Below are positions 1 to 7,755 of a stretch of 18,131 nucleotides of DNA, one piece after another. A model generated the notes under the pieces. That model worked only from the letters and a program-made list of their open reading frames with translations. It was not told the DNA's origin and ran no database searches. Made by a program: the position numbers and the translations under genes. This stretch comes from CAYLXU01 sp964388055 (GTDB lineage: Bacteria; Patescibacteriota; Minisyncoccia; UBA6257; JACRHW01). The stretch is from the NCBI GenBank assembly GCA_964388055.1, contig CAYLXU010000011.1, positions 1 through 18,131 on the forward strand. Reading direction: 5' to 3'. Numbering within the stretch: position 1 is the stretch's first letter; each line of letters opens with the position of its first letter.

Positions 1-174
1 GGTGCGTCCGCTTGTTACACAAGCTCTCTGATCAAAATCCGCATCTCCGGGGGTGCAGATATCCGCATGAACATTTAGAGTAGACCAAAAAAATACAAAA
101 AGCCCGAGCAAAAGGCCTAAAAATGCTGCTTTAGGGAAAAAGATTTTCTTTGATTTTTCTGGGAAACTCAACAT
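1..174 (-). CDS. Exported protein, N-terminal fragment (cut by window edge)
   Basis: The first 58 codons of a minus-strand gene that runs off the left edge are visible. The ATG is at 174-172, 25 bases after the stop of the 706-residue exported protein, so it is probably the last visible gene of that operon. Residues 1-15 are basic (PEKSKK), residues 16-33 form a hydrophobic core, and VHA at 35-37 looks like a signal peptidase I site. The mature start would be DICTPGDADF. Two cysteines (40 and 52) follow, which is common in exported proteins with disulfides. No Shine-Dalgarno sequence is visible before the ATG. The family cannot be named from this fragment. Export is well supported; function is unknown. 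Confidence 0.75.
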   Translation of the reverse strand, partial: MLSFPEKSKKIFFPKAAFLGLLLGLFVFFWSTLNVHADICTPGDADFDQRACVTSGRT

Positions 175-199
175 CTAAGAGCGAGTCTTTAAGTTTTTG

Positions 200-2320
200 T
201 TACAATGTTGTTTGTGTGCTACACGCAGTTTCTATTGTTCCTGTGTTACTTGCGATGATTTCTGATCTGGACTGGTATAGTGCGAGATTTTCTCGTGCGG
301 TTGCAAGTTTTGCCTGTACGTCTGAGAGATAGCTTTGATATGTCATCAATATGTCAATCGTGGGTGATTCGATCGGTCCCGCGGCTATTTGCTCCTGTGC
401 CGCTTCAAAGGTGTCTATGAGGGGTTCGATTTCGTTTTGCAGTGTTTCTATTTCTTTTGTTTTTTGCGAGATGGCGTTACGTTGTGAAACGCAGGTTTGT
501 GATAGTTCGGCATATCGGGCAGAGGAGGACGCGAGGTTGGTGTTAATGAGTCTTAGAGATGCCGTTGAGGAGGCAAGTTGTGCCACAAATGTGTTGCCTG
601 CCGCATCCGTGCTTGTGAGTATATCGTTTATTTGCTCCTGAGTAATACTTTCCCCTTGGCCGTGAAGACCGGCTGCAATAAGACAGTTTTCCCGCGCGCT
701 CCCTTCAAGGAATTGGTTGCAGTCGATTACACTTGATGCCACGCCGCTACTTCCTCCTCCAGTGCCGAGGTTTGCAAGTGAGGGGGTAAAGCCGCCCCCA
801 CCTCCACCATTACTTCGTCCACTGCCGTTCAATTTACTAATAATGTTGTCATCGAGGAATTTATCCACCCAGTTTTCAATGGTGTTATTGAGCATTTGTT
901 TAATATCGATTCCTAAAAGCTCTCGCGTCATCTGTTCAAAGGCGATTCCAGGTGTGTCTGTAACCCACGTACCTCCTCTTGTGGTGCAGCCAATCTCAGT
1001 GCTTGTATCTGAAACAGCGTGATCAGTTATTGATGTAGTAGGAGAACCTCCGACTATGCCTCCCTGTCCCGAACCTGGCAACCCACCTTGCACCGCTACC
1101 TTACTTAATGCCGTAGGTTCTAGGAGTCGTTTGTTTGAGGTAAGGTGTTGTGTGTTGATAGACGCGGAAAAAGGGTCTGATCCGCCGTATCTATCACTTC
1201 CTCCGGGAACGGAGCTTGCTGGACCACCACTTCCCCCTGGTAGTTCGCAGTGCCCTTTTCCAGGAAAACCGCCGTTTGCGACATTTTTCTCTTTATCGAG
1301 TTCGGCCTCCTGGACGGCTTTTGAATTTGCCATGTCGAGTCGCGCAAGAATCATGAGTTCCGGAATGGTTCCTATTGCTCCTGACCCCACAAGTCCTGGA
1401 GCAACTTGGACAAGGTCGGGCATGGTGTTGAGTCCTTTTTCAGCAGCTCTCCTCAATCCTGGTATTGCGGAAATTGGATCAGTCTGAATTGCAGCAAGGA
1501 GGTTGGGGAGGGTGCTAAAATCCGCTCCGCTTCGGGCGCTTCTGTATTGTGAGATAAGCTGGTTTTCCATTTGGATGTAGCGGGCGAAAAACTTGTCTGC
1601 ATATCGAGTTGCCCAGTTCGTAACCCATTGGGGTGCTCCGCTTCCCTGAATAGTTTCAAGGATTTTACTTTTGATCATCTCCACAAGCGCGAGTTTCATG
1701 CGCTCGGTGATTTTGTTGAGGATTTGATCGAACTGAATGAATTGTCTGCTTTTTTGGTTTTGTTCTTGGTTTTTTCTTGCAATCCTTGTTTGTAGTGCGG
1801 CTGAAACCTGCGCCGATATCACGGCGACTTGGTCACGTAGATGAGCGACTGCTGCTTCTGCCATATTGATATAGACACCATCACTGCCCAAAATGGGGAC
1901 GCCCACAGCAAGTTCGTTCGTGTAAGCCGTGCTGGCTGTAGTAAGTAGTCCTTGTGCGGCAGCAACTTGAGCAGCAAAGTTTTTACACGCCAGAAGAATG
2001 TCTTTTGTGTCTTGGGCTACGGTCTTACTGTCTTTGAGTTTTTGCGCTGTTTCGTCGACTACTGTAGCGGCAATACCAGAGCTTGGATCAAGCCCTAAGT
2101 TACTAATAATATCTGTTGGCACCGCATCTTCTGCCAATATCTTTTCTAATGCTCCAGGTTGACAGGCGGTAAGCGAGGTGGAAATGCTTGTGATTTCAGT
2201 TTCTGCCTTTGCTAACACAGCTGGAAAGGTGCCTACGGCCTGTGCAGACTTGAATACCCCACCAACTGTGATGATGGTTATAAAAAAGATTGTTCCAAAT
2301 TTCTTATGCGCCGGATACAT
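200..2320 (-). CDS. Large exported protein of unknown function, helical with Gly-rich linkers
   Basis: This is a 706-residue protein with a clear signal peptide at residues 1-28, ending KSAQA before VG. Residues 30-300 are Ala/Gln-rich and probably helical. Residues 340-530 are low-complexity, Gly/Ser/Pro-rich linker, including a run of six glycines near 505-510. Residues 560-700 look like a long coiled coil. Two short similar segments are visible: QWVTNW...DKFF near 231-245 and ENWVDKFLDDNI near 482-493. There are eight cysteines in all (53, 112, 358, 445, 534, 546, 610, 700), compatible with disulfides outside the membrane. It starts 12 bases after the upstream membrane-anchored protein and is followed 25 bases later by another exported protein, so the three are probably one operon. 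From memory, similar proteins occur beside type IV secretion or pilus-like genes in Patescibacteria. I cannot confirm that here and do not assign a function. Confidence 0.85.
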   Translation of the reverse strand: MYPAHKKFGTIFFITIITVGGVFKSAQAVGTFPAVLAKAETEITSISTSLTACQPGALEKILAEDAVPTDIISNLGLDPSSGIAATVVDETAQKLKDSKTVAQDTKDILLACKNFAAQVAAAQGLLTTASTAYTNELAVGVPILGSDGVYINMAEAAVAHLRDQVAVISAQVSAALQTRIARKNQEQNQKSRQFIQFDQILNKITERMKLALVEMIKSKILETIQGSGAPQWVTNWATRYADKFFARYIQMENQLISQYRSARSGADFSTLPNLLAAIQTDPISAIPGLRRAAEKGLNTMPDLVQVAPGLVGSGAIGTIPELMILARLDMANSKAVQEAELDKEKNVANGGFPGKGHCELPGGSGGPASSVPGGSDRYGGSDPFSASINTQHLTSNKRLLEPTALSKVAVQGGLPGSGQGGIVGGSPTTSITDHAVSDTSTEIGCTTRGGTWVTDTPGIAFEQMTRELLGIDIKQMLNNTIENWVDKFLDDNIISKLNGSGRSNGGGGGGFTPSLANLGTGGGSSGVASSVIDCNQFLEGSARENCLIAAGLHGQGESITQEQINDILTSTDAAGNTFVAQLASSTASLRLINTNLASSSARYAELSQTCVSQRNAISQKTKEIETLQNEIEPLIDTFEAAQEQIAAGPIESPTIDILMTYQSYLSDVQAKLATARENLALYQSRSEIIASNTGTIETACSTQTTL

Positions 2321-2332
2321 GTTTAAAATGAA

Positions 2333-3067
2333 TTATGATGTGGTGTTGAGTAACGCTTGTCGCGTTATGGTGAATTTGTCGTGTAAGTCTGCAAGCATTT
2401 TTGTAATAAGAGCGGCTTTGAGTGGATCCGTATCAAGTCCGGCAATTATTTCGTAGCCAATAGCTTTCATCTTTGCTGATCTGATTAGTTCGTAGTGAAT
2501 GAAATAATATTCAGACGGCGAAGTTGTGTTCTCTAATTGTGAAGCAAGATTCTTGTAGAACGTTTCTTTTTCTCCGAGGGTTAAAGAACTGTTTTTTTCT
2601 GGCATGCGGGATGGGTCTGTGAGTGCGCGAACTCTTTTAAGATAAGATTCTTTTTCTTTTTGAGAGGCATTTTTTTTAATTTGAGCATGTACTTGTACCG
2701 ATTGTGCAATATCGTTTCTGAGCGCAGTCTCATACTCTCCTGCGCTTTGGTTGAGCTGACGTTCTATAAATAATGAAAACTCTTCTGGATTTTTAAACTG
2801 TGCTTCTTCTGGCGTTTCGGCGCGAAGGATTTTTTCCGCGAGCTTATCTCCTAGCTGGCTTCCAAAATCTTCAGTGAGAGAGGATGCCATAGTTAGCTTC
2901 TCTCTTGTTCGTGTTGAGGGGTCAAGGTTTGGAAACTTGAGTTCGGTGTTGTTTGTTTTCTGAACAAAGGAAAGAGCCACGAGAGCACAAATCGTGACAA
3001 GGATGAGAATGCCCAAAAACTTGGGCAAATTTTGTTTGCCTTGAACTGAGCTAAACAGCTTTTCCAT
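2333..3067 (-). CDS. Membrane-anchored helical protein of unknown function
   Basis: This 244-residue protein has one N-terminal membrane segment at about residues 17-35 (FLGILILVTICALVALSF), followed by a hydrophilic, charged, mostly helical domain to the C-terminus. The likely topology is N-in with the bulk outside. No known family motif is recognised. I chose the ATG at 3067. A GTG at 3070, one codon upstream in the same frame, is possible. AAAGG lies only 2 bases before the ATG, too close for a normal ribosome site. An extended -10 (TGATATAAT) ends 8 bases before the ATG, so translation may be leaderless. The gene is first of an apparent operon with the 706-residue exported protein 12 bases downstream. 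Confidence 0.8.
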   Translation of the reverse strand: MEKLFSSVQGKQNLPKFLGILILVTICALVALSFVQKTNNTELKFPNLDPSTRTREKLTMASSLTEDFGSQLGDKLAEKILRAETPEEAQFKNPEEFSLFIERQLNQSAGEYETALRNDIAQSVQVHAQIKKNASQKEKESYLKRVRALTDPSRMPEKNSSLTLGEKETFYKNLASQLENTTSPSEYYFIHYELIRSAKMKAIGYEIIAGLDTDPLKAALITKMLADLHDKFTITRQALLNTTS

Positions 3068-3075
3068 CACCTTTC

Positions 3076-3084
3076 ATTATATCA
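3076..3084 (-). promoter_or_regulatory. Extended -10 promoter for the exported-protein operon
   Basis: The minus strand reads TGATATAAT, a perfect -10 hexamer with the TGn extension. No good -35 is present at 16-18 bases spacing (GTTTTT at best), as expected for extended -10 promoters. The hexamer ends 8 bases before the ATG at 3067, so transcription should start almost at the start codon. Confidence 0.6.
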
Positions 3085-3093
3085 GTAAAAAGT

Positions 3094-3113
3094 CGTGGAA
3101 AAACTGTGGATAA
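3094..3113 (-). promoter_or_regulatory. DnaA-box-like pair upstream of the exported-protein operon
   Basis: The minus strand carries TTATCCACA at 3113-3105, an exact match to the classical DnaA 9-mer. TTTTCCACG follows at 3102-3094 in the same orientation, matching 7 of 9 and offset by 11 bases, about one helical turn. It lies just upstream of the -10 of the operon, where a bound protein could affect transcription. No dnaA, dnaN or rpmH gene is nearby to suggest an origin. A single 9-mer can occur by chance, so confidence is low. Confidence 0.3.
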
Positions 3114-3148
3114 GGTGTTTGTTTGCTTGTGGGTGGGGAGGTGTAACA

Positions 3149-3189
3149 ATATAAAAACAAGTCTCATTATGTGAGGCTTGTTTTTATAT
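3149..3189 (-). terminator. Intrinsic terminator after the small secreted protein gene
   Basis: A long inverted repeat pairs 3149-3167 with 3171-3189, with two G-U or T-G pairs and a three-base loop. It has an A-rich left arm and T-rich right arm, so it could work in both directions. On the minus strand it begins six bases after the stop codon at 3195. It separates the small secreted-protein gene from the promoter of the next operon. Confidence 0.85.
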
Positions 3190-3194
3190 ATTTG

Positions 3195-3647
3195 TTATCT
3201 CCCAGGCCGGAGTGACGTGCCAACGAGGGATCTGAGACCTGCTAGCGAGACTACGGTTTTAATGGTGCCTGCCACCTGAAATCCTCCACACCACGGGGCT
3301 GGATCATCTGGTACCCAGTAGAAAAAGACGCAACATGCTGTTGGTGGGATGCTTGAGGCTAACCCAAGCGTGTTTACCCCAGGTACAGGGGTTTGGTGAT
3401 TGGCGTAGGGAGGGGGCGTTGCTGGCCAAAAGAGAGGTGATACAGGACGCCCTGGTGGGAGTATGGCAACTGCCCAACCGGGGATAAAATTTGTAACATG
3501 AATTCCAGCACTAGGGGCAGTTCCTTGGCAGTATGAAATGACGCTCAGAATACCCCCAAATGGAATATCCGTTGGAAGTGCAGCAAGCGTTGGAGACACA
3601 AGCGAAAAGAAAGTGAGTGTGATGAGAAAAAAAGACAAAAGTTTCAT
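3195..3647 (-). CDS. Small secreted cysteine-containing protein, unknown function
   Basis: This is a 150-residue protein with a clean signal peptide: MKLLSFF at the N-terminus, a hydrophobic core to about residue 18, and cleavage likely after SPTLA near residue 22. The mature part is Pro/Gly-rich with four cysteines (40, 105, 106, 120) and short aromatic stretches (FFYW at 108-111). I chose the ATG at 3647. A longer reading from 3695 would run back into rsmA and bury the signal peptide. TGGTATAAT ends 7 bases before this ATG, giving the gene its own promoter inside the end of rsmA. A strong terminator follows the stop. From memory, short secreted proteins opening with PFGG...C recur in Parcubacteria near pilus-like genes; this is a weak hint only. 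Confidence 0.75.
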   Translation of the reverse strand: MKLLSFFLITLTFFSLVSPTLAALPTDIPFGGILSVISYCQGTAPSAGIHVTNFIPGWAVAILPPGRPVSPLFWPATPPPYANHQTPVPGVNTLGLASSIPPTACCVFFYWVPDDPAPWCGGFQVAGTIKTVVSLAGLRSLVGTSLRPGR

Positions 3648-3654
3648 ATTTCGT

Positions 3655-3663
3655 ATTATACCA
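3655..3663 (-). promoter_or_regulatory. Extended -10 promoter overlapping the rsmA stop codon
   Basis: The minus strand reads TGGTATAAT. The hexamer occupies 3660-3655 and overlaps the TAA stop of rsmA (3658-3656). It lies 7 bases before the ATG at 3647, which places the expected transcription start at the start codon. The -35 position is only A-rich. Confidence 0.6.
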
Positions 3664-4450
3664 TATTGGCCAGCCTCTTTTTTAATTCGTCCCACTTGGA
3701 GACGCTCAGGTTTTGTGCTCGAGATGTTGGGGGCAATTCCATTTCTTGTAAAGCCAATTCAATATTTTTTTGTGGCATATCAAATGCAGAAGATATGTTT
3801 TTAGAGAGTAACTTTCTTGGATGACTGAAGCCACCTTTTACGAGTCTAAAAAAAGACTCTCGTTCTTCTCTGGTGGGTAGACTTGTGCGGAGAGTTATTT
3901 GGATTGTTGCCGAGTCTATTTGGGGAGGAGGGTTGAAATCGGTCTTGGGAATTGTAAAGAGAAGTTCCGGTGTTCCAAAATATTGGACAGATACTGCAAG
4001 GAGATTCATGTGAGGCGGTTTTGCAATAATGCGTTCAGCGACTTCTTTTTGGATGGTAAAAATAATTTCTCGTGGGGGAAATTCTAGTTCAAGAAGTGTG
4101 CGAATGATAAAGTTAGTAAGGTAGTACGGTATGTTCCCCACCACACGATAATGGGTTCTCGGGAAAGATGGTCGTGTTGTTAGTTGTGGGATGAGTGTGC
4201 GGGCATCTCCTATAAGAAGCTCAACTCGTTCATCGTCTCTATATTTTTCTCTGAGCGTTTCGGCAAGCTTTTCGTCTTTTTCTATGAGAAATAGTTTGAA
4301 TCCTCTTGTTTTTTCTCGGATGATATCAGTGAGTTCTCCGTGACCGGGACCAATTTCAATAATCGTATCCCCTGCTTGAGGGTTGATAGCACCTACGATG
4401 TGCTCTAGTACTACCCTGTTTATGAGAAAATGTTGACCCAAACGCTGCAT
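3656..4450 (-). CDS. rsmA: 16S rRNA (adenine-N6,N6)-dimethyltransferase RsmA/KsgA
   Basis: RsmA dimethylates two adjacent adenines in the 3'-terminal hairpin of 16S rRNA, using S-adenosylmethionine, late in small-subunit assembly. At 264 residues it has the usual family length. Visible motifs are GQHFL (5-9), the SAM-binding loop IEIGPGHGELT (31-41), the acidic residue after motif II (LIEKD, E57), GDA (81-83), and the catalytic NIPYY (106-110). The C-terminal part holds HPRKLLSKN, a typical RsmA signature. The ATG lies 4 bases after the stop of the helicase gene, with no Shine-Dalgarno sequence, so it is probably co-transcribed and perhaps translationally coupled. Its last codons contain the promoter of the next gene. 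Confidence 0.97.
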   Translation of the reverse strand: MQRLGQHFLINRVVLEHIVGAINPQAGDTIIEIGPGHGELTDIIREKTRGFKLFLIEKDEKLAETLREKYRDDERVELLIGDARTLIPQLTTRPSFPRTHYRVVGNIPYYLTNFIIRTLLELEFPPREIIFTIQKEVAERIIAKPPHMNLLAVSVQYFGTPELLFTIPKTDFNPPPQIDSATIQITLRTSLPTREERESFFRLVKGGFSHPRKLLSKNISSAFDMPQKNIELALQEMELPPTSRAQNLSVSKWDELKKRLANMV

Positions 4451-4454
4451 AAGT

Positions 4455-6401
4455 TTAGTAGTATTCTATAAAATCGTCATCAATGTGAGTTTGTGTAGTG
4501 GTGGCATTAGTATACTCAATCAAGTTGCCAGGAATTTCCCCCAAGAAGCGTGATGGGGGGTTCATTTTTAGGATACCGAAGACTTTTCGTTGTCGTGTAT
4601 AAAGGAGGTAGAGGCTTTTTTTGGCACGCGTGAGTGCAACGTATGCAAGCCGACGTTCCTCTTCGAGGGATGATTCTTCAAGAACATTTCTTTCGTGGGG
4701 AAGCACCCCTTCTTCGAACCCGATCACAAACACTGTTTCAAACTCGAGTCCTTTTGCGGCGTGGATAGTCATGAGTTTGATTCCGCCTTTTGTCTCTTTT
4801 AATGCATCGGTGTCTTGGTAGAGATTGGCTGTTTCAAGGAATGTCACAAGATTTTCTACACGATTTATACCTAATGTGTCATATGTAGAAGCTGCGTTTA
4901 CAAGCTCTTGTACGTTTTCCCATCGGCGAATCGCTTCTTCTTTTTTTATGTGTAAGTATTCTTGATATTTTAGTTCTCTGAGTAGAAAATGGAGCATTTC
5001 TACGAGCGTAACTGTTTTTGCCTTTTCTTGTATGAGTGTGAGAAATTCGAGAAATGTTTTCAGGGCTGCCCTATTTCTATATTTGCTGAGTGCGCGTTCG
5101 CGTTCAGTTTCATTTGCAATGCGCAAGATGTTCGCCTCCTCTTTTCCGAGCCCTCGTGCAGGAACATTGATGATGCGTTCAATGCTTATTGTGTCGCATG
5201 GGTTTACTGCGAGCTTGAGATACGCAAGGATGTCTTTAATTTCGCTTCGATCATAAAAACGGGTTCCGCCCACCATCTGGTATGGGAGGCGCGCTGCAAT
5301 ACAGGCTTCTTCTATAACACGTGATTGGGCATTTGTGCGGTAAAGAATCGCAACATCATCAAGGTGAGTGAGTTGGGTTTTTGTAAGACCGAGAATTGTA
5401 TCGATACAAATACGCGCCTCCTGTGTGTCACTATCAGCTTCGATGAGATAGATTGGGGGACCTGCCTCATTGTGGGTAAAGAGCCTTTTTTCTTTTTTCC
5501 TTACGTTGTTTACGATGAGGGCATTTGCGGCCGCGAGAATATTTTGTGATGAGCGATAGTTTTCTTCAAGAAGGATTGTTTGGCTGCCTGACCAGTCGCG
5601 TTCGAAATCTAGAAAGATTCCGAAATCGGCGCCTCTCCAACTATAGATTGATTGTGCATCATCCCCTACTGCACAAATATTTCTATGCTTTTCCGCGAGT
5701 AGTTTTATGAGGAGATATTGTGATGGGTTGATGTCTTGATATTCGTCGATAAGGATATAGTCCCACCGTGATTGATATGTGTGGAGTTTTTTTTCATTTT
5801 CGGTAAGCAGGATGGCTGGTTTTAAGATGAGGTCGTCGAAATCAAATGCATTCATGGTTGCAAGGCGCTCCTCATATAAGGTGTGAATTTTGCTTACCAG
5901 CGACTCATAAAAGTTGTGTTCGCTTTGTTCGAGGTTTGGGTTATTCTTTCGAAAATCGATGGATGCAAGGATGTTTTGTGGTGGAAACTTTTCTTTATCA
6001 ATGTTGAGCTCTTTGATGATGGTTTTGACTATAGATAAGGCATCATCTTCGTCTATGATAGTGAAATGAGGCGTTCTCTTAAAAAATGTCGCTTCTTCGC
6101 GAAGTATTTTTGCTCCCAAACTATGAAAGGTCCCTATAAACGAATTTCCAATTTCCAATTTCCAATTTCCAATCAATCCGTGAACACGGTTACGCATCTC
6201 CGCTGCTGCCTTGTTGGTAAATGTGACAGCGAGGATCTTTGAGGGGGCTATCCCCTTTTCGATAAGGTGCGCAATACGGTGAGTAAGTGTTTTTGTCTTT
6301 CCTGATCCTGCTCCCGCAACGATAAGTACGGGGCCTTCAGTAGTTTCTACCGCTTTACGTTGAGAAGGATTGAGTTCAGATAGTAACGACTCTTTATGCA
6401 T
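4455..6401 (-). CDS. pcrA: UvrD/PcrA-type superfamily 1 DNA helicase
   Basis: This is a 3'-5' DNA helicase of the UvrD/PcrA/Rep family, which acts in repair and replication restart. All motifs are visible in order: Q motif LNPSQRKAV, Walker A VAGAGSGKT (28-36), Ia TFTNKAAAEMR (60-70), Ib GTFHS, II LIDEYQD, III GDDAQSIYSWRGAD, IV ENYRSSQNI, V TIHAAKGLEF, VI EERRLAYVALTRAK. At 648 residues it is shorter than typical PcrA and ends soon after motif VI, so it lacks the usual C-terminal RNA-polymerase-binding Tudor region. UvrD or Rep would be equally fair names. Between motifs Ia and Ib, residues 78-87 (GNWKLEIGNS) are encoded by a DNA heptamer repeat. It heads an operon with rsmA and is divergent from the LysM-M23 gene. 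Confidence 0.95.
   Translation of the reverse strand: MHKESLLSELNPSQRKAVETTEGPVLIVAGAGSGKTKTLTHRIAHLIEKGIAPSKILAVTFTNKAAAEMRNRVHGLIGNWKLEIGNSFIGTFHSLGAKILREEATFFKRTPHFTIIDEDDALSIVKTIIKELNIDKEKFPPQNILASIDFRKNNPNLEQSEHNFYESLVSKIHTLYEERLATMNAFDFDDLILKPAILLTENEKKLHTYQSRWDYILIDEYQDINPSQYLLIKLLAEKHRNICAVGDDAQSIYSWRGADFGIFLDFERDWSGSQTILLEENYRSSQNILAAANALIVNNVRKKEKRLFTHNEAGPPIYLIEADSDTQEARICIDTILGLTKTQLTHLDDVAILYRTNAQSRVIEEACIAARLPYQMVGGTRFYDRSEIKDILAYLKLAVNPCDTISIERIINVPARGLGKEEANILRIANETERERALSKYRNRAALKTFLEFLTLIQEKAKTVTLVEMLHFLLRELKYQEYLHIKKEEAIRRWENVQELVNAASTYDTLGINRVENLVTFLETANLYQDTDALKETKGGIKLMTIHAAKGLEFETVFVIGFEEGVLPHERNVLEESSLEEERRLAYVALTRAKKSLYLLYTRQRKVFGILKMNPPSRFLGEIPGNLIEYTNATTTQTHIDDDFIEYY
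6143..6170. repeat. Tandem heptamer AATTTCC x4 inside the helicase gene
   Basis: Four perfect consecutive copies of AATTTCC are followed by a partial AATC. Seven is not a multiple of three, so the copies are read in shifting frames and give GNWKLEI-GNS, keeping the frame open. The block lies between helicase motifs Ia and Ib. From memory, repeats of this word are frequent between genes in Patescibacteria genomes; finding one inside a core gene is unusual. Confidence 0.85.
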
Positions 6402-6460
6402 TGTTTTTCGTGTTTATTAAAAGTCTATTTCAACACTTTTCTTCAAATCTTCAAATTTAT

Positions 6461-6501
6461 AATTTTCAATTTGAAAATTTAAAACTATGAATTGAAAATT
6501 T
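6461..6501. repeat. A/T-rich palindrome with a direct copy, in the divergent intergenic region
   Basis: AATTTTCAA at 6461-6469 pairs with TTGAAAATT at 6471-6479 as a perfect palindrome around one central base. The right arm recurs at 6492-6501 (TTGAAAATTT). The block lies between the divergent helicase and LysM-M23 genes and shares the AATTT-like vocabulary of the heptamer inside the helicase gene. It may hold promoter elements: TTGAAA at 6492 with TTGTAT 17 bases later, ending 6 bases before the LysM-M23 ATG. That promoter is weak. Confidence 0.6.
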
Positions 6502-6526
6502 GGATATTGATGTATTGTATCAGACT

Positions 6527-7726
6527 ATGGTAGACTTAAAAAGTCAGTCCGTTGGATTTTCTGATATGGAGGATATACGACACAACAAGGCTTTTTCTCG
6601 CATGCGGAGGCTCTTCAAAAAGGAGTCTTTTCCTGTTTTTGGGTATTTATGTTTGGGTATCTCATTCTTGTGGCATATTTTTACTACGAACGTGAAGCGT
6701 GCTGCACGACGTCCAGATGAGATTGTGTTGGGGACGATAGTACTGGGTACTATCGGTTTTTATTTTACCCTTTTTTCCTTTTCTCCGGCCTCTTTTAATG
6801 TTCGTGCAAATGAAGAGATTTCTTTTTCGCTTGTGAGGTCGGTGTTCGCGGATTCGTATGAACAAAATTTTGAACAAGCGGTTTTTTCGGCCAAGGGAAG
6901 TCCTGTTAACCCAGAATATTATGATCCAGCAGAAGTGGTTCCTGTTTCCCATGGGGTGGGCATTATTGATGATGCGTTTCGTTCGAATGCGATGCCGATT
7001 GTGGGGACGGCTGACCGTGATGGCGTTGTGTTATATTCGGTACGGAAGGGGGATACAATAGAAAGGATAAGCAGTTTCTTTGGGGTAAGCGTGGACACCA
7101 TACTTTTAGAGAACGGTTTAAAACAGAGACAAAAATTGCGTGTTGGGCAAGAGATCCTTATTCTTCCTATAAGTGGTGTTCGTTATGTAGTGAGAGAAGG
7201 TGACAGTCTAGAAGGCATAGCGGAAAAATATAATGCAAACGTTGCCGCTATTGTCGAATATAACCGCCTTTCTCGGGGAGTGGTTAAGGAGGGAGACGTT
7301 TTGTTTCTTCCCGATGTGAGTGCCCCTTACACGAAACACGAAGCCGTGGGAACCTCTCAACTAGTAAATGTAAGAGGATATTTTAAGGCGCCTACAACTG
7401 GAAGAAACTTTGGTATTCTCCATGCCCAAAATGGAGTGGATATTGCAAACGTTTGTGGCACGTTGATAACGGCTGCTGCTGAAGGATTGGTTGTTGAGGC
7501 GAAGACGGGTTGGAATGGTGGATATGGCAATTACATTAAAATAGAACATCCCAACGGGGTCTTTACTAAATATGCTCATCTTGCAAGCATGCAGGTCGGG
7601 TATGGTGACTATGTGGGAAGGGGCCAGCAAATTGCGTTAATGGGAAATACGGGGGAAACACACGGGGCTACAGGATGTCACCTTCACTTTGAAGTGCAGG
7701 GGGCCACGAACCCATTTGCTAAATAG
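6527..7726 (+). CDS. Membrane-anchored LysM-M23 peptidoglycan endopeptidase
   Basis: This is a 399-residue cell-wall hydrolase. Two hydrophobic segments (about 36-52 and 67-87) anchor it. A linker and two LysM peptidoglycan-binding domains follow (169-214, YSVRKGDTIERIS; and 218-262, YVVREGDSLEGIA), then an M23 zinc metallopeptidase domain (about 283-395). Predicted zinc ligands are H299 and D305 (HAQNGVD) and H387 of HLHFEV. H351 (YAHL) and H385 complete the site, so the enzyme looks active. M23 enzymes cut peptide cross-links. The ATG at 6527 is chosen; a TTG at 6500 in frame is less likely, and a downstream ATG at residue 14 is possible. It faces the transpeptidase gene across a shared terminator, so a joint role in wall remodelling is inferred. 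Confidence 0.9.
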   Translation: MVDLKSQSVGFSDMEDIRHNKAFSRMRRLFKKESFPVFGYLCLGISFLWHIFTTNVKRAARRPDEIVLGTIVLGTIGFYFTLFSFSPASFNVRANEEISFSLVRSVFADSYEQNFEQAVFSAKGSPVNPEYYDPAEVVPVSHGVGIIDDAFRSNAMPIVGTADRDGVVLYSVRKGDTIERISSFFGVSVDTILLENGLKQRQKLRVGQEILILPISGVRYVVREGDSLEGIAEKYNANVAAIVEYNRLSRGVVKEGDVLFLPDVSAPYTKHEAVGTSQLVNVRGYFKAPTTGRNFGILHAQNGVDIANVCGTLITAAAEGLVVEAKTGWNGGYGNYIKIEHPNGVFTKYAHLASMQVGYGDYVGRGQQIALMGNTGETHGATGCHLHFEVQGATNPFAK

Positions 7727-7755
7727 AAAACCGGGGTCTTATGGCCCCGGTTTTC
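7726..7755. terminator. Bidirectional terminator shared by two convergent wall genes
   Basis: A hairpin pairs GAAAACCGGGG with CCCCGGTTTTC and closes on a TTAT loop. A-tracts and T-tracts on both sides let it stop transcription both ways. Its first base is the last base of the plus-strand TAG, and the minus-strand TAA starts right after it at 7758-7756. The whole gap between the genes is therefore the terminator. Confidence 0.95.

Noticed and set aside
866..874. TTATCCACC, a near DnaA box
   Set aside because: One mismatch, inside a coding region, with no second site nearby.
717..1487. Plus-strand open frames rich in proline opposite the 706-residue protein
   Set aside because: Their Pro-rich content mirrors the Gly-rich linkers of the real gene read on the other strand. 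They show no start signals or family motifs.
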